This document shows positions 51,701-59,803 of a stretch of 64,000 nucleotides of DNA, piece by piece. The translations under genes and the position numbers were made by a program. Source of the DNA: UBA6168 sp964508135 (GTDB lineage Bacteria; Bacteroidota; Bacteroidia; Chitinophagales; Saprospiraceae); the NCBI GenBank assembly GCA_964508135.1, contig CAZDSU010000038.1:1-64000 (forward strand), read 5' to 3'. Each line of letters begins with the position of its first letter. Positions within the stretch are counted from its first letter, which is position 1. The notes beneath the pieces are model-generated. The model saw nothing but the letters and a program-made list of their open reading frames with translations, did not search any database and was not told the origin of the DNA.

Positions 51701-51754
51701 CGGCAGGTAGCGGCGCAGGTCGAAGACGACGGTGGCTTGGCCGGGTTTGTTCAT
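48704..51754 (-). CDS. SNF2-family helicase with in-frame word-repeat insertions
   Basis: 1016 aa. An N-terminal ~480-residue region (PGQATVVFDLRRYLPGGWYL ...) is the bacterial SNF2-associated part. Helicase motifs: I LADDMGLGKTLQ (~520), II VVLDESQYIKNP, III SLSGTPIEN, V LITTKAGGVGLNLTAADYV, VI QAIARAHRIGQTEKV. Residues ~790-849, between the two RecA lobes, are a Pro/Ser/Gln/Ala-rich insert (SPNPQSAILNPQSNAPQSAI) encoded by GGATTGC word repeats. Two shorter inserts, at about residues 465-480 (GNWEIGKLEI) and 550-558 (NIPHTSYLI), come from other word repeats. It likely remodels nucleoprotein complexes; the reading frame is intact. Confidence 0.87.
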   Translation of the reverse strand: MNKPGQATVVFDLRRYLPGGWYLPGAHIVGTDADGTLNFLLQTASTITIGSYGIEGSPLLAQLFDLIESLTERALEAKFNPPKGKSKPLDELLQNPDIKPIAERYVHRQVDVFLKKMVEHRLPLTFMAAKKVMMKDVLVRYPDSEIIPHLIFRKTKDKIIYRLNFTTGDERWLVRWKQPIVLTNHPGWVLVSDVLYPLPGLNGNMLKPFMQRDEQPVPNHMVKEYFQKFILKAAERAEIEAEGFEVTSTRKIEGCELALTKHLFKNEWLLAVSFRYLGTQFPQNDQRQMRTALHFDDAGEIRVMQVRRQPEAEQVYLDKLASFGLEQTEGSLWQCINNEKTKADDPLFNMVEWLREQSPALAAAGFTLEMPVFEDKKINLGAAEWSQDVQLVNDWFDLRITVRVGEYEFPFARLINHIRTENRWYELPDGSFFIIPAEWMARFHGLAHLGQLDGDELRLAKSQRPLLEGMGNWEIGKLEILGQPDFEVPSLLKADLRPYQLEGASWLANHYRENLGACLADDMGLGKTLQTLAVLLHAKEQLEQQSSDPNIPHTSYLIPLKALIVLPSSLVFNWEREVKKFAPGISICKHVGSQRTKDARILGRYDLVLTTYQTARMDMAFLQKIEWEYVVLDESQYIKNPESAVFKAVGELVAKHKISLSGTPIENSLADLWAQMQFLNPGMLGSFGYFKKHFIQPIEKKQDEVKKAELRRLVQPYLLRRTKEEVAPELPPLTELVFYTEMTDSQRKLYEHEKSAVRNQLLNLDPTQPQNRIAVLAALMRLRQIANHPGLIADSSIADSGLRNADWESAQPKCLDEVPTSPNPQSAILNPQSNAPQSAIRNPQSAIESGKFNDVVEYFETIRRAGHKVLMFSSFEQYLQIFRAHFEEAGHAYAWLTGGVSQAQRKQAVDKFSSDPKVQAFLITTKAGGVGLNLTAADYVFVLDPWWNPFVEDQAIARAHRIGQTEKVVAVKFIAKDTIEEKILKMQERKAQLAGEILATGDGMAFTKEELGELLG
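49207..49386. repeat. GGATTGC word-repeat hairpin inside the SNF2 gene
   Basis: At least six tandem GGATTGC units (49209-49240), then further clusters near 49258-49290, and CCGCAATC/CCGCATTCC units in reverse orientation near 49338-49380. The arms pair imperfectly as a long hairpin. It is in frame and encodes the NPQSAI repeats. About 180 nt (60 codons). Confidence 0.85.
50078..50107. repeat. GAGGTAT word repeat inside the SNF2 gene
   Basis: Four tandem AGGTATG units in frame, encoding IPHTSYLI just before motif Ia of the helicase. Confidence 0.65.
50318..50358. repeat. TTTCCCAA word repeat inside the SNF2 gene
   Basis: AATTTCCAATTTCCC and TATTTCCCAATTTCCCA in frame, encoding MGNWEIGKLEILG in the N-terminal region. 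Words resemble those at 1668-1700. Confidence 0.65.
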
Positions 51755-51878
51755 CGTTTTTCGGGCGAAGGTAGGAAGGGATTTCGGGTTTCAACTAGCC
51801 CTGTCGTTGCCGAAGAAGGGTTTTCTTAGGAAAAGCCCGTGACCCAAAAAACCTGCTTTATTTTTTTTCACCAATAGC

Positions 51879-51886
51879 TACCTTTG
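51879..51886 (+). promoter_or_regulatory. -7 box TACCTTTG for the lipoprotein gene at 51942
   Basis: Exact TAnnTTTG match, 56 nt upstream of the ATG. Confidence 0.5.
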
Positions 51887-51941
51887 ACCCCAAGCCCGGA
51901 GGCCCGGGCATTTTGTGACCATCTAAACAACACTTTTCAAA

Positions 51942-52418
51942 ATGAAAAACTTGCTTTTCGTCGCCGCATGCCTGATGGCGTTGGCTTCCTGCCAAAATTC
52001 AGGCTCCACCGACACCGCCGACACCACAGCCGTTGATTCCACGGCCACTGCACCAGCCGCCGAACCTGCCGCTGCACAGCCCGCTTGCTACCTGTTCGCC
52101 GAAGGGAAAGACAGCACCACGGTCAGCCTCAACATCTCCGCCGATGGCACGGTGACTGGCTCCTACGACTGGACGCCTTGGCAAAAGGACGGCGCACACG
52201 GTACGCTCACCGGCAAAAAAGAGGGCGACCTGCTCAAGTTGATGTACGATTACACCATCGAAGGCTCCAATCAGCAACAGGAAATGGTGCTGAAAATGAC
52301 AGGCGACCAACTCGCCGAAGGCGAGGGCGAACTGACGGAGGGCGAGGGCGGCGTTTTGAAAATCAAGGACGCCTCGAAGCTGACCTGGAAGCAGTTTGTA
52401 AAGGTGGATTGTAAATAA
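51942..52418 (+). CDS. Small lipoprotein of unknown function
   Basis: 158 aa. Lipoprotein signal MKNLLFVAACLMALASCQN (Cys17), then a Thr/Ala/Pro-rich spacer (TDTADTTAVDSTATAPAAEP) and a ~100-residue beta-rich domain (ACYLFAEGKDSTTVSLNISA; GTVTGSYDWTPWQKDGAHGT; EMVLKMTGDQLAEGEGELTE). Many Bacteroidota have such 'dynein-like' small lipoproteins without known role. Own TACCTTTG promoter box. No partner genes are evident; the DAB cluster begins 335 bp downstream behind a separate promoter. Confidence 0.75.
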   Translation: MKNLLFVAACLMALASCQNSGSTDTADTTAVDSTATAPAAEPAAAQPACYLFAEGKDSTTVSLNISADGTVTGSYDWTPWQKDGAHGTLTGKKEGDLLKLMYDYTIEGSNQQQEMVLKMTGDQLAEGEGELTEGEGGVLKIKDASKLTWKQFVKVDCK

Positions 52419-52422
52419 GATT

Positions 52423-52560
52423 GCAGTTCGACAGTGGGCAGTTGGCAGTCAGTCTTGGAGTCTTGCAGCCCATTAGTCTTAGGTCGTCAACCACGAGACT
52501 GACTAAGCAACTGTCAAACTGACTGCAAACTGCCCACTGTCGAACTGCCAACTCCAAGAT
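52423..52560. repeat. Long inverted CAGT-word repeat
   Basis: GCAGTTCGACAGTGGGCAGT on the left and ACTGCCCACTGTCGAACTGC on the right are near-perfect complements; the interior has further AGTCTT/CTGACT words in opposite orientation. It fills most of the 335-bp gap between the lipoprotein and SulP genes and may terminate the former. Confidence 0.8.
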
Positions 52561-52611
52561 TAACTCATCACTCATCCCAGATTAGGATGCGATTAGAATT
52601 GCGCACTTCCG

Positions 52612-52641
52612 TTGGCGCTTTTTTGTAAAGCCCTAATTTTG
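52612..52641 (+). promoter_or_regulatory. Promoter of the SulP-Dab cluster: TTG-N19-TAATTTTG
   Basis: TTG at 52612-52614 and TAATTTTG at 52634-52641. The ATG of the SulP gene is 113 nt downstream, leaving a leader in which nothing else was recognised. Confidence 0.6.
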
Positions 52642-52753
52642 CATCGGGTTAAAATTCCAGCTTTTCATAATCAAAGTTCTACCCAAACACAACCATTCCT
52701 GCTGCGGTCATGTGACCACAGGAGCGGGAAGGGCATGAAAATTATTCACAGCT

Positions 52754-54334
52754 ATGCAACTATATTCCAAGCACTTCAAAACAGACGTACTGTCTGGCAT
52801 GGTCGTATTTTTGGTCGCATTGCCGCTATGTCTTGGCATTGCCTTGGCCAGTGGCGCACCGTTGTTTTCGGGCATCATCGCAGGTATCATTGGTGGCATT
52901 GTGGTCGGGCTTTTGAGCAACTCGCAGTTGAGCGTATCGGGGCCAGCCGCTGGTTTGACGGCCATCGTTCTGGTGGCAATCACCAGCTTGGGCAGTTACG
53001 AAACCTTCCTGTTGGCCGTGGTCATCGCCGGGGCGATGCAACTGCTGTTGGGCTTCTTGAAGGCAGGCACTATCTCCAACTACCTGCCCTCCAACGTTAT
53101 CGAAGGGATGCTCACGGCCATCGGCATCATCATCATCCTCAAGCAGCTCCCCCATGCCATCGGCTACGACGTGGACCACGAGGGTGATTTTTTCTTCATC
53201 GAAAAAGGGACGGGGCACAACACGTTTTCTGCCATCATTGACGCCATCAATTTCTCGCACTTGGGCGCCATCTTGGTCTCCGCCATTTCGTTGGCCATCC
53301 TGATTGCTTGGAACAAAATTGCATTCCTCAAAAACATAAAAGCACTGCCTGGCGCATTGGTGGCCGTCGTTGTGGGCGTGGTCATCAACGAGGTTTTCAA
53401 AGCCACTGGCTCAAGCCTCGCCATCGGCCAAGAACACTTGGTGAACCTGCCGATGCCAGCCTCTTTCGACGAGTTCATCGGGCAGTTTTCAGCACCCGAT
53501 TTTTCGGCCATTTCCAACGCCAATATGTGGATAGTCGCAGCTACCATCGCCGCCGTGGCGAGCATCGAAACCCTGCTCTGCATCGAAGCGGCAGACAAGA
53601 TGGATCCGCTGAAACGTTTCACCAACACGAACATCGAATTAAAGGCACAGGGCGTCGGCAATATGCTGAGCGGCTTGCTGGGCGGCCTCCCCATGACCTC
53701 GGTCATCGTGCGCACCTCCGCCAATGTGAACTCTGGTGCCCGCACCAAGGTCTCGGCCATTTCGCACGGCGTCTTCTTGTTGATTGCGGTATTGGCCATT
53801 CCCACCATTTTGAACAAGATCCCGCTGGCTTGCCTCGCGGCCATCCTGCTGATGATCGGCTACAAACTGGCCAGCCCCACCGTGTTCAAGCACATGTGGC
53901 ACAGCGGCAAGTACCAGTTCATCCCGTTCGTTGCCACGGTGGTGGCCGTGGTGTTCACCGACCTGCTGAAGGGCGTGGGCATCGGCATGGTGGTGAGTAT
54001 TTTCTTCATCCTGCGGGCCAATTTGAAAGTGGCGTATTTCTTCAAAAAAGAGGAACACCATGAGGGCGAAACCGTGAAAATAGAGCTTGCCCAAGAGGTC
54101 TCGTTCCTCAACAAAGCGGCCATCAAGCAAACGCTGGCCCATTTGCCCGAAAACAGCAAACTGGTCATCAATGCCTCTAACAGTGTTTATATTGATTTTG
54201 ATGTCATCCAATTGATCCAGGATTTCCTGAAAATCGGTTCAATGGACAAGAACATCCAAGTGACCCTCGTTGGGTTCAAGGAGGAATACAAAATTGACGA
54301 TTCACCGTCGCACGTGACTTCGGTACAAGTATAA
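52754..54334 (+). CDS. SulP/SLC26-family anion transporter (probable bicarbonate)
   Basis: 526 aa. About 10-14 membrane segments starting DVLSGMVVFLVALPLCLGIA, with the SulP consensus SVSGPAAGLTAIVL and SAISHGVFLLIAVL, and a C-terminal STAS domain (~430-526, IELAQEVSFLNKAAIKQTLA; NSVYIDFDVIQLIQDFL). SulP proteins carry sulfate, bicarbonate or other anions; the company of DabA, DabB and a carbonic anhydrase makes bicarbonate uptake the most likely role, as for BicA-type proteins. It heads the cluster and is followed by dabA after 43 nt. Confidence 0.88.
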   Translation: MQLYSKHFKTDVLSGMVVFLVALPLCLGIALASGAPLFSGIIAGIIGGIVVGLLSNSQLSVSGPAAGLTAIVLVAITSLGSYETFLLAVVIAGAMQLLLGFLKAGTISNYLPSNVIEGMLTAIGIIIILKQLPHAIGYDVDHEGDFFFIEKGTGHNTFSAIIDAINFSHLGAILVSAISLAILIAWNKIAFLKNIKALPGALVAVVVGVVINEVFKATGSSLAIGQEHLVNLPMPASFDEFIGQFSAPDFSAISNANMWIVAATIAAVASIETLLCIEAADKMDPLKRFTNTNIELKAQGVGNMLSGLLGGLPMTSVIVRTSANVNSGARTKVSAISHGVFLLIAVLAIPTILNKIPLACLAAILLMIGYKLASPTVFKHMWHSGKYQFIPFVATVVAVVFTDLLKGVGIGMVVSIFFILRANLKVAYFFKKEEHHEGETVKIELAQEVSFLNKAAIKQTLAHLPENSKLVINASNSVYIDFDVIQLIQDFLKIGSMDKNIQVTLVGFKEEYKIDDSPSHVTSVQV

Positions 54335-54377
54335 TTCAGCTTGCGCAAAATTGAAATACACTAATAATTTCTGAAGA

Positions 54378-56975
54378 ATGAGAGACGTTGCAACAAAAAC
54401 GCACGAGAAAATCGTGGTGAATGGAAAAAGCGTTGTCACTGCGCCAACCCATGTGCATACCGGCTTCGACGCGGCGCACGTGCTGCACGAACTCAAGCAT
54501 TACCTGCCCTCGCAGACGCCGATCAAGGACTTCATCCATCACAACACCCTGCACGGATTCCAGCACCTGAAATTTTACGACGCAATCTTCAAGGCGGGCA
54601 AGATTTTCGGCTACCAAATCACGCTCCAGTTGACGGAGTTCCGCGAGCTGCACAAAATCGGCAGGATAAAAACCGCCGTGCTGGACAAGGTGCTTCGGGA
54701 CAAAAAAGGGGCGGATGCCCCGGCTTGGAAGGAGAAGTTGCTGACCAAAGATTACGACACCGCCGTGCCAGCCCGGATCGGCGCACTTCGTGCAAATTGG
54801 CGCAGCCAATACAAAATAGACCTCGACGCAGCCGTGCACCCCCTACTCTTTCGGGTGCTGTGCAGCTATCTCGACCAAGGGATTTCCCTCTGGCGCTTCC
54901 CTGTGAAAACTCAATCTTTTTTGGGTGCCCTTCGGGAAATGGAGCGCAACAGCTTTAGCAGCTTTTTCAAAACCAAAAGGGCCAAACAACTGCTCCTCAG
55001 CGACAACTGCCAAATGTCCGACCTCCTGAAAATCGTGGTCGGCAAACCGGAATACTACGAGCAGTACCTCTTCGACCAGCAGTTTTCGCACCAGGGCTGG
55101 TCGGGCATCGCCGCCGCCATCGAGGACATGCCGCAGACCCTCCTCGACCGCCGGGAAATCTCGCTGCACGACCTCATCGTTTTTGAACTTTTGCTTGAAA
55201 TTGACGCGCTGGACTTTCAAGTTGGCAAAAACTGGGAGCCGCTCTGCAACCGGGTCACTGCTCCCCCACTCGACCTTTTTGCCGATGTGCCAAGCTCGGA
55301 GCTGCAAGAAGTGTTCATCCTCTGGCAAGATGCCTTCGAGTGGAGCTACTACGACGAGGTGCTGTCGGGCATCGCCGCGAACCAAAAACGGCAGCAGCCA
55401 GCCCCAACCGAAAAGAGTTTCCAAGCTGTTTTTTGCATTGATGAGCGGGAGTGCTCGCTGCGCAGGCATGTGGAGGCGATGGATCCCCAGGCCGAAACAC
55501 TTGGCTCGCCCGGTTTTTTCACCGTGGAGTTTTTCTTCCAGCCCGAAAACGGGCAGTTTTACGAAAAGCTCTGCCCCGCGCCCGTCACGCCCAAGTACCT
55601 GATAAAAGAAACGCAATCCAACGAAGTTCGCCCGCACGAACTGCTCTACACCGAAAAGACGAACACGCTGCTGCCTGGTTTCCTAAGTTCGCTGACGCTC
55701 GGCTTCGCCGCTGCGGTGCAGTTGTTCCTCAACCAGTTTCGGCCAAAAATGAGCCCCGCCATCTCCAACGCGTTCACACACATGCACCAGCACTCGGTGT
55801 TGAGCATCGAAAACAAGGGGCTGGACGACCGCGAGAACGACCTGCAAATCGGCTTCACGGTGGAGGAAATGGCCAACCGAGTCGAATCGCTTTTGCGGAG
55901 CATCGGTTTGGTGAAGGATTTTGCGCCGTTGGTTTACCTCGTCGCGCACGGTTCCAGCAGCGCCAACAACCCGCACCACAGCGCCCACGATTGCGGCGCT
56001 TGCAGCGGTCGGCCCGGCTCGGTAAACGCCCGCGTGATGGCGCACATGGCCAACCATGCCAAGGTGCGGGAACTGCTGAACGCCTGTGGGCTGAGCATCC
56101 CCGAATGGACGCGGTTCGTCGGCAGCCTACACGACACGGCCAGCGACCAGATTGCTTTCTACGATGAAAATATCCTCATCGCACAGCACAGCGAGCGCCA
56201 CAAAGCCAATCTCATCGTCTGGGAAAAGGCGCTGGACGCCAATGCCAAGGAACGTTCCCGCCGTTTTGCCTCCATAAAAACCAAGGATAGCCTGAAGAAC
56301 GTGCGGCAGGAAATTCTGCGCCGCTCGGTATCCATGTTCGAGCCGAGGCCGGAGCTTGGGCACGGCACTAACACGCTCTGTATCATCGGCAAGCGGGACA
56401 TCACCAAGGGCTTGTTCCTTGACCGTCGCGCCTTCCTCAACTCCTACGACCACCGTACCGACCCTGACGGCACATTGCTCACGGGCGTGATGCGCCCCAT
56501 CGGCATCGTCTGCGGGGGTATCAATTTGGAGTATTATTTTTCGAGGGTGGACAATTATAAACTTGGCGCTGGCACCAAGCTGCCGCACAACGTGATGGGC
56601 CTCATCGGCGTGGCCAATAGCTGCGACGGCGACCTGCGTCCCGGCCTTCCCGTGCAGATGATCGAGGTTCACGACCCCGTCCGTCTGCTCGTGGTGGTGG
56701 AGCACCGCCCAGAAGTGGTGCTGAAGGTCATCCAAACCACGCCGGAGATGTACGAGTGGTACGTCAACGAATGGGTTCACATCGTAGCGGCCAACCCGGA
56801 CGATGGGCGGTTTTATTATTTCAAAAATGGCGAGTTCAAACCGTACCAACCGCTCGGCCAGACAGCCGATGTGGTGAGCGATTTTTATCAATTGGTGGAA
56901 CAAGCCAAGGAAATGGAAACGAACGGCATCGTGGATGCCACGCAGGAAAATTTGCCGGTTTATCTTTTGAGTTGA
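54378..56975 (+). CDS. dabA: DabA-type inorganic carbon transporter subunit (DUF2309)
   Basis: 865 aa, usual length for DUF2309. It contains the beta-carbonic-anhydrase-like zinc site: C353 and D355 in VFCIDERE, H524 in YLVAHGSSS and C539 in HDCGACSG, at the spacing described for DabA. FIHHNTLHGFQHLKFYDAI near residues 54-72 is the conserved N-terminal family motif. DabA with DabB is an energy-coupled system that hydrates CO2 vectorially and accumulates bicarbonate. It lies 43 nt after the SulP gene; dabB starts 97 nt downstream after a GTTGATAA-type hairpin. Confidence 0.92.
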   Translation: MRDVATKTHEKIVVNGKSVVTAPTHVHTGFDAAHVLHELKHYLPSQTPIKDFIHHNTLHGFQHLKFYDAIFKAGKIFGYQITLQLTEFRELHKIGRIKTAVLDKVLRDKKGADAPAWKEKLLTKDYDTAVPARIGALRANWRSQYKIDLDAAVHPLLFRVLCSYLDQGISLWRFPVKTQSFLGALREMERNSFSSFFKTKRAKQLLLSDNCQMSDLLKIVVGKPEYYEQYLFDQQFSHQGWSGIAAAIEDMPQTLLDRREISLHDLIVFELLLEIDALDFQVGKNWEPLCNRVTAPPLDLFADVPSSELQEVFILWQDAFEWSYYDEVLSGIAANQKRQQPAPTEKSFQAVFCIDERECSLRRHVEAMDPQAETLGSPGFFTVEFFFQPENGQFYEKLCPAPVTPKYLIKETQSNEVRPHELLYTEKTNTLLPGFLSSLTLGFAAAVQLFLNQFRPKMSPAISNAFTHMHQHSVLSIENKGLDDRENDLQIGFTVEEMANRVESLLRSIGLVKDFAPLVYLVAHGSSSANNPHHSAHDCGACSGRPGSVNARVMAHMANHAKVRELLNACGLSIPEWTRFVGSLHDTASDQIAFYDENILIAQHSERHKANLIVWEKALDANAKERSRRFASIKTKDSLKNVRQEILRRSVSMFEPRPELGHGTNTLCIIGKRDITKGLFLDRRAFLNSYDHRTDPDGTLLTGVMRPIGIVCGGINLEYYFSRVDNYKLGAGTKLPHNVMGLIGVANSCDGDLRPGLPVQMIEVHDPVRLLVVVEHRPEVVLKVIQTTPEMYEWYVNEWVHIVAANPDDGRFYYFKNGEFKPYQPLGQTADVVSDFYQLVEQAKEMETNGIVDATQENLPVYLLS

Positions 56976-57063
56976 TAAAAGTTTATGAGGTTGATAAGGG
57001 TTGATTTCACGCATGACAACGCCCCTCATCAACCTCATAAATCCTTATCAACTCTTATCAACT
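56973..57063. repeat. GTTGATAA-type hairpin between dabA and dabB
   Basis: Words GTTGATAA, GAGGTTGAT and GGGTTGAT on the left pair imperfectly with ATCAACCTC, CTTATCAAC and ATCAACTC on the right. The centre TTCACGCATGACAACGCCCC is almost the same as at 58945-59048. It begins at the dabA stop. Confidence 0.8.
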
Positions 57064-57072
57064 GTAAAGTTC

Positions 57073-58944
57073 ATGGAGCAACTTCTACAACTTTTCATAC
57101 TCCTCCCATTTTTGGGCCTGCTCATAACCTTGGTGCTACCGCACAAAAACGAGCGGGCGATTTCGGGCGTGGTCATTGCCACGGTAGTGGTTCATTTGTT
57201 GGGCTTGGTCGGGTTTGTGGCCAACTGGCTACTGAACGGTCGCCCAACCCTGGACATCAAGCATTTCACTATTTTCGAGCAGGATGACATCGCCATTTTC
57301 ATTGATTTTTATTTTGACAAAACCACGGCAGTGTTTGGTCTGGTCGGCTCCGCAATTGCGGTCATCGTCGCCTTTTTCAGCCGCACGTACATGCACCGGG
57401 AGGCAGGGTTCAAGCGGTATTTTGTCACCTTCCTTTTCTTTTTTTCGGGGTACAATATCGTGGTCTTCGCCGGGAATTTCGAGACGTTTTTTGCGGGCTG
57501 GGAACTGGTGGGAATCACTTCTTTTTTGCTGATCGCGTTTTACCGCGACCGCTACCTGCCTGTGCGGAATGCGATGAAGGTCGTCTCCATTTACCGCCTC
57601 GGCGACGTGGCGCTGATATTGGCCATGTGGATGAGCCACCACCTTTGGCACGAGAACATCACGTTTTTTCAACTGAACGATACCGCCGCCGTGCTCGACC
57701 ACCTAACGGAGCACCAATGGTACGGCGTCTTCATAGCGGGCATGTTGGTGCTGGCGGCTACCATAAAATCCGCTCAATTCCCATTCTCCTCCTGGCTGCC
57801 CCGTGCGATGGAAGGGCCGACGACCTCCAGCGCTATTTTTTATGGGTCGCTGTCGGTTCACTTGGGGGTTTTTCTGTTGTTGCGCACCTATCCGTACTGG
57901 GAAACCATCGGTTTCGTCAAGGCGCTGATTTGCTTCATCGGCCTGTTTACTTGCGTGGTGGCTACGCTGATCGCCCGCGTGCAGCCGACGGTGAAAACGC
58001 AGATTGCCTATGCCTCCGTGGCGCAGATCGGGCTGATGTTCATTGAAGTCGCGTTGGGTTGGCACGTGCTGGCGCTCGTGCATTTTGCGGGCAACGCCTT
58101 CCTGCGCACCTACCAGCTTTTAATCTCGCCATCGGTGTTGAGCTACCGGATTCACGACATGCTTTTCAGCTTCCGCCCCGGCCCTGCCGAAGAGCAGGGA
58201 ACCCTTTTTGCGAAGCTGAAAAACACGGTTTATATGCTCTCCGTCAAGGAGTGGAACCTCGATTTCGCACTCCTCCATTTTCTTTGGAAACCTTTTAAAT
58301 GGGTGGGAAGCCTGTTTGGTTTTTTGAACAAAACGACGACCGTGCTGCTGCTGACCGCGTTTTTCCTGTTTGGCTTGTTTGGTTTCTACTTTCAGCAAAG
58401 CATTCCCGCAGGGCTGTTCGACGTGCTGCCGTATTTTTACTCCACCCTCAGTTTGGCCTTGATTTTAAAGTCGTTCACAACAAAAGGCGATGCGTTGCGG
58501 GCCTGGGGCCTCATCGTGCTGAGCCAGTTGTTCATTGCGGTTTCTATTGCGCTATTCAACGACAATTTTGGCCACAACCACATCCTCACCTACCTCAGCG
58601 GCTCGGCGGCTTCGGCGGCAGTGGGCTATGTTTGCTTGCGCAAAATCAGGGCGATTGACAACGACATCTTCCTCAACCAGTTCCACGGTTACAGCTACGA
58701 GCAGCCGCTGGTAGCCGGGGTTTTTCTGCTGGCTTGCCTGGGGCTGATAGGGCTGCCTTTTACCCCCACTTTTATCGGTATTGACCTGCTGTTCAACCAC
58801 TTGCACAAAAAAGAGGTCATCATGGTGGTCATCACTTCCTTGTCCTTTTTGTTCATCGAGATTGCCATTTTGCGTATCTATGCCCGCGTTTTTCTGGGTC
58901 AGCACAAAAAGCCGTTCCATCCGATCGCTTTCAAGTCGTCTTGA
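57073..58944 (+). CDS. dabB: DabB-type proton-conducting subunit (NuoL/MrpA-like)
   Basis: 623 aa from the ATG at 57073 (MEQLLQLFILLPFLGLLITL). Upstream in-frame starts lie in the repeat and are rejected. About 14 membrane segments with the proton-translocating core of the NuoL/ND5 family: FAGNFETFFAGWELVGITSF (conserved Glu), AATIKSAQFPFSSWLPRAME (conserved Lys, with PT-like GPTTSSAIFYG). No other complex I genes are near, and its place after dabA marks it as the ion-driven partner that powers CO2 hydration by DabA. Next is a carbonic anhydrase gene behind a second hairpin. Confidence 0.9.
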   Translation: MEQLLQLFILLPFLGLLITLVLPHKNERAISGVVIATVVVHLLGLVGFVANWLLNGRPTLDIKHFTIFEQDDIAIFIDFYFDKTTAVFGLVGSAIAVIVAFFSRTYMHREAGFKRYFVTFLFFFSGYNIVVFAGNFETFFAGWELVGITSFLLIAFYRDRYLPVRNAMKVVSIYRLGDVALILAMWMSHHLWHENITFFQLNDTAAVLDHLTEHQWYGVFIAGMLVLAATIKSAQFPFSSWLPRAMEGPTTSSAIFYGSLSVHLGVFLLLRTYPYWETIGFVKALICFIGLFTCVVATLIARVQPTVKTQIAYASVAQIGLMFIEVALGWHVLALVHFAGNAFLRTYQLLISPSVLSYRIHDMLFSFRPGPAEEQGTLFAKLKNTVYMLSVKEWNLDFALLHFLWKPFKWVGSLFGFLNKTTTVLLLTAFFLFGLFGFYFQQSIPAGLFDVLPYFYSTLSLALILKSFTTKGDALRAWGLIVLSQLFIAVSIALFNDNFGHNHILTYLSGSAASAAVGYVCLRKIRAIDNDIFLNQFHGYSYEQPLVAGVFLLACLGLIGLPFTPTFIGIDLLFNHLHKKEVIMVVITSLSFLFIEIAILRIYARVFLGQHKKPFHPIAFKSS

Positions 58945-59048
58945 TTTGAAGGTTGAGAAGGGTTGATAAAAAGTTGAGAAGGGTTGATTTCCCGCATGAC
59001 GACGCCCCCATCAACCTTTTATAAACCTTTATCAACCCTTCTCAACCA
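58945..59048. repeat. GTTGAGAA/GTTGATAA hairpin between dabB and the carbonic anhydrase gene
   Basis: AAGGTTGAGAAGGGTTGAT and AGTTGAGAAGGGTTGATT on the left pair with ATCAACCTTT and ATCAACCCTTCTCAACC on the right. Centre TTCCCGCATGACGACGCCCC. Ends 11 nt before the ATG of the anhydrase gene. Confidence 0.8.
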
Positions 59049-59059
59049 AAAGAAATACC

Positions 59060-59698
59060 ATGCACGAATACCGCGAAGTCTTCGAGAACAACAAGCGATG
59101 GGTCGAGTCCAAGCTCGAACAGGACGCTGATTTTTTTGGAAAATTGGCCAAGGACCAAAACCCAGAGTTCCTCTACATCGGCTGCTCCGACAGCCGGGTT
59201 CACGCCAGCGAAATCATGGGCATGGAGCCGGGCGAAGTGTTCGTACACCGCAACATCGCCAACCTCGTCGTCAACACCGACATGAACGTGCAGTCGGTCA
59301 TCAACTATGCCGTGGTGCACCTGAAGGTGCGGTACATCATCGTTTGTGGGCACTACGGTTGCGGGGGCGTGAAGGCGGCCATGCTGCCGCAGGACTTGGG
59401 GCTGCTCAACCCGTGGCTGCGAAATATCCGGGACGTTTACCGCATCCATCAAGACGAACTGGACGCCATCCCCGACCTTTCCGAACGTTACGACCGCCTC
59501 GTGGAGCTGAACGTTCTGGAACAGTGCATCAACGTGGTGAAGGTGGCCGAGGTGCAAAAACGTTGGTACCAGGAGCGCCTGCCGACGGTACACGGTTGGG
59601 TGTACGACCTGCACAACGGCTTATTGAAGGACCTGAAATTGGACATGGGAAAGGAGCTTGCGAAGATCCGGAAGATTTATGATTTGCAAGGCGGGTGA
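59060..59698 (+). CDS. can: Beta-carbonic anhydrase
   Basis: 212 aa. Zinc ligands C42 (YIGCSDSRV), H98 and C101 (VCGHYGCGGV), with the D44-R46 catalytic dyad, all in the standard positions of Can-type (clade B) enzymes. It interconverts CO2 and bicarbonate in the cytosol. Its place behind SulP, DabA and DabB indicates a complete inorganic-carbon supply set: bicarbonate taken up or made by the transporters, CO2 released or recaptured by the anhydrase. The start is fixed by the strong MHEYREVFENNKRW homology. Confidence 0.93.
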   Translation: MHEYREVFENNKRWVESKLEQDADFFGKLAKDQNPEFLYIGCSDSRVHASEIMGMEPGEVFVHRNIANLVVNTDMNVQSVINYAVVHLKVRYIIVCGHYGCGGVKAAMLPQDLGLLNPWLRNIRDVYRIHQDELDAIPDLSERYDRLVELNVLEQCINVVKVAEVQKRWYQERLPTVHGWVYDLHNGLLKDLKLDMGKELAKIRKIYDLQGG

Positions 59699-59803
59699 AA
59701 TTGGGCACAAAAATCATTTTTTTAGCGCAACCATTTGATAGAAGTTGGGTCTCTGAAAGTCAACCATCAAGATTATCTTTCAATCACCAAACTGTTTAAC
59801 ATC

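Noticed and set aside
52612..53187. Long alternative frame overlapping the SulP gene
   Set aside because: Rich in Arg, His and Trp without any family pattern; it is an out-of-frame reading of the SulP coding region.
55451..56167. Long alternative frames inside dabA, both strands
   Set aside because: They overlap the conserved DabA zinc-site region fully and have no recognisable domains; high GC at third positions produces such open frames.
57001..57072. Upstream TTG/ATG starts for dabB
   Set aside because: The extra residues are translated from the GTTGATAA hairpin; the ATG at 57073 begins directly with the first membrane helix.
57073..58944. Part of a respiratory complex I operon
   Set aside because: The gene is NuoL-like, but no other nuo genes are near and it follows dabA, so DabB is the better call.
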